A stretch of 64,000 nt of DNA. It comes from a virus. The position numbers and the translations under genes are program-made. Numbering within the stretch: the stretch's first letter is position 1; every line of letters begins with the position of its first letter. This document shows, in pieces, positions 58,914 to 64,000 of the stretch. The stretch spans positions 1 through 64,000 of the IMG/VR virus record IMGVR_UViG_3300032236_001457; one strand, 5' to 3'. The notes beneath the pieces were generated by a model. The model worked only from the letters and a program-made list of their open reading frames with translations, made no database searches and was not told where the DNA came from.

Positions 58914-59648
58914 TTATTTTGGTACGCTAAGGTTATAGTTGAAATGAAAGATACCAATATGTGATGTTTCACGACTGAGTTCCTGATCACACCAAATCTC
59001 ATAACCTGCTTTTTGTGCCTGTTGACAGAAGAAAATATCCTCACCAATCTCAAGATTAAGACTAGGAACATATTCTTGCAAGTAGTGTGGGTGAGGAATC
59101 TTCTCGTAAACTTCACGTTTAACCATAACCAATCCGTGTGGCAGAACGTCAATCAATTCCATAGCCGGGCTGTTATCAGTTGTTTGAAACTCAGTAAATT
59201 GTCCGCTTTTACCCATCATACCAGTAAAGTTTGGATTAGGGAAGCGCCGACGACGATAGTTAGCACCAACAATGTCTTTGTTACGTTGAAGCAGTCTTAC
59301 TGGAGCGTCAATTGGAAACTTCATATCACTGTCAACCCAAAAGATATAATCAAAGTCTGACTTCAAAAAGATATCAACCAAGTTGCGACGAGCAATAGTA
59401 ATCACCGAACCGATGTTAAAGGCACAGTTGATTTTGATATTGTGTGCTACCATGTTGGCAGCAGCCATAGCTAGGTGTTGAGCAAATTCAGCATTAACCA
59501 TTTCCATAGCAGGAACTGCAATCATTACGCTAGGGGGACGGCCTTTTGGGGCAGCACCAGGAGCATTGATAGCACCCTGAGTAGGTGGTGGCATAGTCTT
59601 CGGTTGTGCCGAGCGACTGGGAATATTCAATTTACCTTTATTTTTCAT
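58914..59648 (-). CDS. Glycosyltransferase-like GT-A protein
   Basis: 244 residues. After a Pro-rich N-terminal stretch it has a Rossmann-like GT-A pattern: PSVMIAVPAMEMVNAEFAQH, ARRNLVDIFLKSDFDYIFWV and the DxD motif DSDMKFP, then GANYRRRRFP. It likely transfers a sugar to phage or host material and could use UDP-xylose from the uxs product; this link is speculative. Sigma-70 promoter upstream with TACAAC. Confidence 0.8.
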   Translation of the reverse strand: MKNKGKLNIPSRSAQPKTMPPPTQGAINAPGAAPKGRPPSVMIAVPAMEMVNAEFAQHLAMAAANMVAHNIKINCAFNIGSVITIARRNLVDIFLKSDFDYIFWVDSDMKFPIDAPVRLLQRNKDIVGANYRRRRFPNPNFTGMMGKSGQFTEFQTTDNSPAMELIDVLPHGLVMVKREVYEKIPHPHYLQEYVPSLNLEIGEDIFFCQQAQKAGYEIWCDQELSRETSHIGIFHFNYNLSVPK

Positions 59649-59662
59649 TTCATTCCTTAGAT

Positions 59663-59691
59663 GTTGTAATTGTATGAGGTTATTGTGTCAA
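59663..59691 (-). promoter_or_regulatory. Sigma-70 promoter upstream of the glycosyltransferase-like gene
   Basis: TTGACA (59691-59686), 17 bp, TACAAC (59668-59663). The -10 matches 4 of 6. Confidence 0.6.
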
Positions 59692-59716
59692 GAGCAATGA
59701 CTAATTTGCTCAAAGT

Positions 59717-60403
59717 TTAACCATGTCCTTTCATGCTGAGACAGATGTCGTAGAACTCTTTCTTTAGGGCAGGGTCGGTTCCGAATGCCCCTAGCATGAT
59801 AGCAGTGGTCATGTCCGATTCATGTTCACGAACACCACGCATTGTCATGCAATGATGCTCGGCTTTGACCACAACAGCAATATTTTCTGTCTTAGCATAT
59901 TGTCGCAGTGCTTCGGCAATCTGTGTGGTCATTTCTTCCTGGATCTGTGGTCGTTCGCAAATATGGTGGACTAGTCTGTTAAACTTACTTAGTCCAATGA
60001 CCTCCTGCTCTGGCACAATTCCGACCCAGCATTTGCCTACGATATTCTGAAAATGATGGGCACAGGTGCTGCGAACACTGATTGGCCCTGTGGTATATAG
60101 ACTTTTGTATCCCATATTAGGAAATGCTGTTACCTTAGGAATGTTCCTATAACGACCGCTAAATGTTTCACGCACAAACATTTTGGCTACACGACGAGCA
60201 GTATCTTGTGTGTTGTGATCATTGTCTGTGTCAATGATGAGACTAGAGAGAACACCTTGGAATCGTTCTGCTACTTCGTCTACCAGTTGATCAATTTCTT
60301 CTTCGTCTTCAATGAATTCTGCAATGTTGTCGTTACAGTGAAACCGGGCATTTGCTGCCTTGATGCGGGCGCGAATTACTTCGCTGATGTATTTGTCACT
60401 CAT
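59717..60403 (-). CDS. folE: GTP cyclohydrolase I
   Basis: 228 residues. Typical FolE-I core: STCAHHFQNIVGK (C114, H117 zinc), VIGLSKFNRLVHHICERPQI, then EHHCMTMRG (C185). It makes dihydroneopterin triphosphate from GTP, the first step to folate or to preQ0/queuosine. QueD at 41237 and a QueC-like gene at 61286 suggest a deazaguanine route. It has its own promoter and precedes the GT-A gene. Confidence 0.95.
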   Translation of the reverse strand: MSDKYISEVIRARIKAANARFHCNDNIAEFIEDEEEIDQLVDEVAERFQGVLSSLIIDTDNDHNTQDTARRVAKMFVRETFSGRYRNIPKVTAFPNMGYKSLYTTGPISVRSTCAHHFQNIVGKCWVGIVPEQEVIGLSKFNRLVHHICERPQIQEEMTTQIAEALRQYAKTENIAVVVKAEHHCMTMRGVREHESDMTTAIMLGAFGTDPALKKEFYDICLSMKGHG

Positions 60404-60445
60404 TTATTATTCTCCGATGTTAAGGCAGAGGATTGCCAATTGTTT

Positions 60446-60474
60446 ATTTTAAACGATTATTTAGGCTGTGTCAA
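60446..60474 (-). promoter_or_regulatory. Sigma-70 promoter of folE
   Basis: TTGACA (60474-60469), 17 bp, TAAAAT (60451-60446). About 40 nt of leader precede ATG 60403. Confidence 0.75.
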
Positions 60475-60495
60475 CCATAGAACAACAAAAAGAAA

Positions 60496-60536
60496 GTGCC
60501 ATTGTTTACAGGATTCGTTTCTGTAAACAATGGCAC
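60496..60536 (-). terminator. Strong terminator after rubredoxin
   Basis: 16-bp perfect stem (gtgccattgtttacag at 60496-60511 and ctgtaaacaatggcac at 60521-60536) with a 9-nt loop, followed in minus-strand RNA by a U-rich run. It closes the rubrerythrin-rubredoxin operon. Confidence 0.9.
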
Positions 60537-60557
60537 AGCGATTAATAAAAAGTTAAG

Positions 60558-60698
60558 TTAGACTAACTCAAAGTCTTGTTTTCCAACTCCGCATTCTGGG
60601 CAGGCATAGTCTTCTGGTAAATCTTCCCAAGGCCCGTGATTTTCTTCAGAATGAATATAACCGCAGACAATGCAAACGTGTTCTTGTTGTTCAGTCAT
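60558..60698 (-). CDS. Rubredoxin
   Basis: 46 residues. CIVCGYIHSEENHGPWEDLP then EDYACPECGVGKQDF: two CxxC(G/C) pairs and the WxDLPxDxxCPxCGxxKxxF signature are diagnostic. One mononuclear iron carries electrons to rubrerythrin. The ATG at 60698 overlaps the rubrerythrin stop by 8 bp, so the two are translationally coupled. It is shorter than many rubredoxins (about 52) and was missed by length-based ORF cut-offs. Confidence 0.95.
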   Translation of the reverse strand: MTEQQEHVCIVCGYIHSEENHGPWEDLPEDYACPECGVGKQDFELV

Positions 60699-61152
60699 GA
60701 TGTAGTAATACCTCCAATTGTTGTTGATAAGCAGCAGCGTGTCTCTGTTCCACGCTCTTCAATGCAGCAAATCTTTTCTCTGCTTTAGCCAGCACAGCCT
60801 TAAATTCTTCAGCATGTTCCTGACTTTCGGCGATTTGATCAACCATTTCTTTTTCGGCCAACTCATTGCCTTCGTAAACAGCGTCATCTCTAAAATTTGG
60901 ATACATTGTGGTGAACTCGTAAGTTTCACCTGCAATGGCTTTTTCCAAACATTCTTTAGTCGATGGGCGACCAACCAGCAGTTCCAAGTGACCCCACGCA
61001 TGTTTGAGTTCTTGATCTGCGGTGTGTTCAAAGTGTTGAGCAATATCTTCGTGACCTTCTTCACGAGCAATACGGGCAAAGTAGCGATATTTGACATGTG
61101 CCATAGATTCGCCTGCCAGTGCGCTTTCTAAATTCTTTAATGTAGCTGACAT
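60691..61152 (-). CDS. Rubrerythrin (diiron domain only)
   Basis: 153 residues. Ferritin-like diiron motifs are ALAGESMAHVKYRYFA (E15 ligand), EHTADQELKHAWGH (E48, H51) and a C-terminal ENELAEKEMVDQIAE-type helix with YEGNELAEKEM. The C-terminal rubredoxin domain of full-length rubrerythrin is absent and is replaced by the separate rubredoxin gene. The pair reduces hydrogen peroxide in low-oxygen bacteria. A clear sigma-70 promoter and AAGGAGA ribosome-binding site lie upstream. Confidence 0.92.
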   Translation of the reverse strand: MSATLKNLESALAGESMAHVKYRYFARIAREEGHEDIAQHFEHTADQELKHAWGHLELLVGRPSTKECLEKAIAGETYEFTTMYPNFRDDAVYEGNELAEKEMVDQIAESQEHAEEFKAVLAKAEKRFAALKSVEQRHAAAYQQQLEVLLHHD

Positions 61153-61190
61153 ACAAGTGATCTCCTTAAAGTGTGTGTTGTCTTACATAT

Positions 61191-61220
61191 ATTATATATG
61201 CTTTTAATACCGGAGATCAA
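61191..61220 (-). promoter_or_regulatory. Sigma-70 promoter of rubrerythrin-rubredoxin
   Basis: TTGATC (61220-61215), 18 bp, TATAAT (61196-61191), then AAGGAGATCA before the start. A dedicated operon. Confidence 0.7.
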
Positions 61221-61285
61221 GTGGATTTTCACTAGTTTTGTTAAGGATAATTTCTATAACTATTATAGGAAAAGTCAATAACGAT

Positions 61286-61927
61286 TTAAATTGTTCCAGG
61301 GTCAATTCGCCCCAGTTGATCAAATCCCCATTGCCGTTCATTGCAACCGTTGCAGGATCCGCACTTACCGGGCATGTTACAACTGTGGGTAAGTTCAAAT
61401 AATTTTTCTTGATTGAAATGGTAAATCAAATCTACTATGTGGCTTTTGTTTAGATCTTTAAATGGATATTTACGAGTTTCTGTTTCTGTCCATTTTATTG
61501 GGTCTCTCCAACCTATAGTATGTATAGCCAGTTCTTCGATTAATCCTAAGTATAAAATATTTGATTTTTCTAGCACATCGGCGCACCCAGATTCTACCTG
61601 TAAGGATTCTGGTAAGGCAGGGTCTCCTGCAATCTCGGTCGATAGGTGAGGTAAATTGAATTGATCGTGAACATAGTCAATTACGGATTGAGCGAATTGA
61701 CAAGATCCGTCTTTTCTAAGAATAGTATAAGGAGTAATCTTATGTGTAAGACCTTGTTCTATGTTTAGTTTCACTAACAAATAATAAAGTAAGGCACTAT
61801 CCATTCCTCCACTTATCAATATGCCAACCCGTCTTCTTAATGGGTTTAGGTAAATTTTTAAGATTTTTCGGTTGATGGAGGGACCGCATTCGACTACAAT
61901 TTTGTTTTTAATATTAAGAGGAAACAT
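61286..61927 (-). CDS. QueC-like PP-loop ATPase
   Basis: 213 residues. PP-loop LISGGMDSALL (SGGMDS 39-44) and a C-terminal zinc knuckle HSCNMPGKCGSCNGCNERQW (C183, C189, C192, C195) are QueC hallmarks. QueC converts carboxydeazaguanine to preQ0. The rest is divergent and no canonical QueC residue block follows. It is downstream of another PP-loop gene and a subtilisin, so the substrate may be a protein or peptide rather than free CDG; QueC-like members of defence systems are known to act on proteins. It is therefore not called queC. Confidence 0.75.
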   Translation of the reverse strand: MFPLNIKNKIVVECGPSINRKILKIYLNPLRRRVGILISGGMDSALLYYLLVKLNIEQGLTHKITPYTILRKDGSCQFAQSVIDYVHDQFNLPHLSTEIAGDPALPESLQVESGCADVLEKSNILYLGLIEELAIHTIGWRDPIKWTETETRKYPFKDLNKSHIVDLIYHFNQEKLFELTHSCNMPGKCGSCNGCNERQWGFDQLGRIDPGTI

Positions 61928-61940
61928 TTAATATGTAGAG

Positions 61941-62795
61941 TTATATTTTATTTGTTATTATTTTTAACATAGGTGATTGCAGTTTTTTTTCGTAAGGATG
62001 TCTTAGTAATAGATCAAAAACTCTACGACTAATATTCCTAGAAATCATTAATTTATGTTTCGGAGTTATCAAGTTCATGTAATGCTGATCATAGTAATCT
62101 TTAACTTTTTCAAATCCTGTATACTTTTGATCTTGGGGAATAACAGGATATCCGCCTAGATGATAACATTTCGTGTCGTGTATATATCCATCTGTTGTCG
62201 ATGACAATTGTTGAACTATTTTTTCAAAAGAATATGCCAGCTCGGGTGTTGCTAAAAAGAAAAATGGAACTATCGATGTATTGGAAATTTCAGAATATCT
62301 TTTTATTCCTAACTGGGTATAATCTATCGGGACCATGGAATTAACAATGTAATTACCACTAAAAATTCTGGTTCCTGAATCTACTAAGCTAGCAATCTTC
62401 ATATGTACACAAATCTGAGGGCTGCTACAATGATATTCAGTTGCCCAATTATCATATTCGTTGTCTAAAAAGCCAAATAGATCAAAATTTATAAATGTTA
62501 TAGGTATATGATAAAGAGAGGAAAATTCTTCAATGTTTTTTAAATCATAATCATTTAAATTATGATTGTATCTAGCAGATAATGTATTAAATTTATGTCC
62601 AGACATGTGCCAGGCCCATAGCATAGCCTGGCTATCGATGCCACCACTTAACATTAGTGTATATGGTGGGGGATAGTTTTCTACAATATAATTGACCGTG
62701 TATATTCCGGCATCGACCGGAAACATGTCATTAACGTTTGCTGTAAAGTCTAATGTTATTTGATTATTAGTATTCTCAAATCGAACCCAATTCAT
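61941..62795 (-). CDS. PP-loop ATPase, asparagine-synthase-like
   Basis: 284 residues from ATG 62795 (4 bp after the protease stop); the longer start at 62873 would overlap that gene by 74 bp. SGGIDSQAML (50-59) is a PP-loop that adenylates a carboxylate, as in asparagine synthetase, lactam synthetase or NAD synthetase. N-terminal 45 residues are too short for a glutaminase domain. No known substrate. It is co-transcribed with a subtilisin and the QueC-like gene. Confidence 0.72.
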   Translation of the reverse strand: MNWVRFENTNNQITLDFTANVNDMFPVDAGIYTVNYIVENYPPPYTLMLSGGIDSQAMLWAWHMSGHKFNTLSARYNHNLNDYDLKNIEEFSSLYHIPITFINFDLFGFLDNEYDNWATEYHCSSPQICVHMKIASLVDSGTRIFSGNYIVNSMVPIDYTQLGIKRYSEISNTSIVPFFFLATPELAYSFEKIVQQLSSTTDGYIHDTKCYHLGGYPVIPQDQKYTGFEKVKDYYDQHYMNLITPKHKLMISRNISRRVFDLLLRHPYEKKLQSPMLKIITNKI

Positions 62796-62799
62796 TTCA

Positions 62800-64000
62800 T
62801 TAGCAGGTGCAATTTTTCCTTGTTGCCGGTGTTTTACAAGTGCTACTATTACAAGGGGTTGAGGTACAATCATTAGTGCAACTAATACCGGTTAAAATTC
62901 CAGTAGGACACGCAGAATTGTTAGAGCAATTAGCGGCATCTAAGTTAATTTGTAAAATAGGATCACCAGCAGGAACTTGAGTTTTATCAAACTCGGGACT
63001 TAATATTGCTATAACCAAAGTAGTATCTCTTACTACATCGTTGGTATCGGTAATTCTTACCAACGAATTAAAAATCTGATAACTACTACTAATTGAGTCG
63101 GCAATACCTCCAATTTGGCCACTAGTCATGATATAAAAGCCAGGGGGTAATGGATTGATAATTTCTACATGTTTGGTAATTTGAGGGTTGTAAATTTGTC
63201 CTATTATTTTGTTAGAACCAACGTAGGTATGAAACTCGTAGTAATCTAGGTCAATACTCTCATGTAGTAGTTTATTAATTAATGTAGAAATACGATTTGT
63301 AGAATTGGCATATTTAGGATCTGATAAATCCATCAGACCTCGACGAAGCATACTAATTTCTGACAACTGAAAAATGGATCCGGGTTGAAACACTCCTGGC
63401 TTTGTATTTCCACCAAGAAGTATATCTGATGTATTATACGCCAATACACAGCTATGAATTGCTGCCGATATACTAGTTCCTGAACAATATCCATAACTTC
63501 CATCTAATGCTGCTACCCAAATTTGCTCTCCCGGAGCCCATCCATTTAGCTGACCGCTGTTAACTGTATTGGCAGTATTACTAATCACCGATGAATTAGA
63601 ATAGTTTGAAAAATCGCTAGGTTCAAAATTGAGACCATATGACCCAATGGTCAATACTTCGGGCATGGATGCTGGAGTTACTGTTTCAATAGGCACTCCG
63701 CTATTGCCAGCTGATGCTACAACAGAAATTCCCTGACTAATTAATTTTAGAAACTTGCTTTCGATATAGCTATTTTTAGCAATGTGCCAGCTACAATTTA
63801 ATATAGCAGCCTGGTTATTATTATTTGAAAAATCCCCTAAAATAGAATCTAGAGCATTCAACATATCACTTTGTTTTGTTGGTTGATTTTTATCAAATAT
63901 TTTTACAATTTTCAAAGTAGCATTACTTAGTCCACAGGTTTTTCCTGAAATAATACTAGCGATAGCAGTGCCGTGGCCACTTGTATCAGTATAATTATCT
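62800..64000 (-). CDS. Subtilisin-family serine protease with Cys-rich tail (N-terminus off the window)
   Basis: 399 residues visible; start beyond 64000. The S8 blocks are SGHGTAIASI (catalytic His), VVASAGNSG (oxyanion Asn) and YGYCSGTSISAAI (catalytic Ser near 63473). The Asp block is outside the window. After the protease domain (about to residue 300) comes a C-terminal region ending ACPTGILTGISCTNDCTSTP then CNSSTCKTPATRKNCTC, with about 10 cysteines in 48 residues. The tail looks like a peptide that could be a disulfide-rich or modified product. No signal seen in the visible part. Confidence 0.82.
   Translation of the reverse strand, partial: DNYTDTSGHGTAIASIISGKTCGLSNATLKIVKIFDKNQPTKQSDMLNALDSILGDFSNNNNQAAILNCSWHIAKNSYIESKFLKLISQGISVVASAGNSGVPIETVTPASMPEVLTIGSYGLNFEPSDFSNYSNSSVISNTANTVNSGQLNGWAPGEQIWVAALDGSYGYCSGTSISAAIHSCVLAYNTSDILLGGNTKPGVFQPGSIFQLSEISMLRRGLMDLSDPKYANSTNRISTLINKLLHESIDLDYYEFHTYVGSNKIIGQIYNPQITKHVEIINPLPPGFYIMTSGQIGGIADSISSSYQIFNSLVRITDTNDVVRDTTLVIAILSPEFDKTQVPAGDPILQINLDAANCSNNSACPTGILTGISCTNDCTSTPCNSSTCKTPATRKNCTC

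Noticed and set aside
61204-61398. 64-residue minus frame below the QueC-like gene
   Set aside because: Mostly overlaps the QueC-like gene in another frame and has no ribosome-binding site; the rest is the rubrerythrin promoter region.
61286-61927. Canonical queC assignment
   Set aside because: PP-loop and zinc knuckle fit, but the rest is divergent and the neighbours suggest a different substrate.
62796-62873. N-terminal extension of the second PP-loop gene
   Set aside because: Would overlap the Cys-rich tail of the protease; ATG 62795 lies 4 bp past the stop and precedes the conserved part.
1-64000. tRNA, rRNA, integrase, transposase or attachment site
   Set aside because: No cloverleaf, recombinase motif or flanking repeats seen; only two free-standing homing endonucleases are mobile.

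Overview
The window reads as part of the genome of a large T4-like (Straboviridae/Kyanoviridae-type) tailed phage of an aquatic Gram-negative bacterium, most likely a metagenome-assembled genome. The evidence is a T4 gp44-like clamp loader, a phage-type PhoH, a GroES/gp31-like co-chaperonin, T4-type late promoters (TATAAATA and one-mismatch forms), collagen-like and tail-collar fibre genes, N-termini resembling T4 capsid-targeting peptides, and a complete holin-endolysin-spanin lysis cassette. Almost all genes lie on the minus strand in tightly overlapping (ATGA) runs. The plus-strand exceptions are phoH, one small membrane protein and one GIY-YIG homing endonuclease. No tRNA, rRNA, integrase or CRISPR array was seen. 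Spanins point to a Gram-negative host, and several TTGACA-N17-TATAAT promoters point to a host with ordinary sigma-70; I cannot name the host.

Layout (high coordinates are upstream for minus-strand genes). 1-8.7 kb: head or virion cargo block, with a mosaic protein carrying (Q/E)G(V/M)AEG repeats, a lytic transglycosylase, a Dps ferritin and a 1212-residue nucleotidyltransferase/ligase/cytidylyltransferase fusion. 8.7-12.3 kb: protein-quality operon dnaJ-def-clpA. 12.4-15.7 kb: LamG protein and lysis cassette, including an o-spanin gene nested inside the i-spanin gene. 15.7-21.5 kb: PhoH, clamp loader, GroES, a stand-alone DnaE-like fragment and small conserved phage genes. 21.5-35 kb: tail fibres and adhesins (tail collar, two collagen-like/S74 fibres, Gly-rich adhesin, He_PIG protein, 999-residue fibre). 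35-45.6 kb: host-takeover and metabolism: Fe/Mn superoxide dismutase, UV endonuclease, UDP-xylose synthase, an epimerase, D-amino-acid dehydrogenase, class II aldolase, QueD, ClpP and two homing endonucleases. 45.6-51.7 kb: a dense accessory array built from two paralogous families (MNERI...HFGVEE and ...LRWS), with micro-genes of 28-60 residues between them. 51.7-61.2 kb: SGNH hydrolase, kinase-like protein, glutamine-amidotransferase-like protein, Bax-inhibitor-1 protein, MazG-like protein, glycosyltransferase, FolE, rubredoxin and rubrerythrin. 61.3-64 kb: a three-gene set of QueC-like PP-loop enzyme, a second PP-loop enzyme and a Cys-tailed subtilisin.

Four themes connect the genes. First, several proteins appear to carry N-terminal capsid-targeting peptides and internal prohead-protease-like sites, suggesting a set of enzymes packaged in the head and injected with the DNA. 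Second, Dps, SOD, rubrerythrin and rubredoxin form an unusually full phage oxidative-stress kit. Third, DnaJ, GroES, ClpA, ClpP and peptide deformylase form a protein-folding and turnover kit. Fourth, FolE, QueD and a QueC-like enzyme suggest deazaguanine chemistry, although the QueC-like gene sits with a protease and may modify a protein or peptide instead. Gene boundaries rest on reading frames, motif recognition and overlap logic; no database search was possible.
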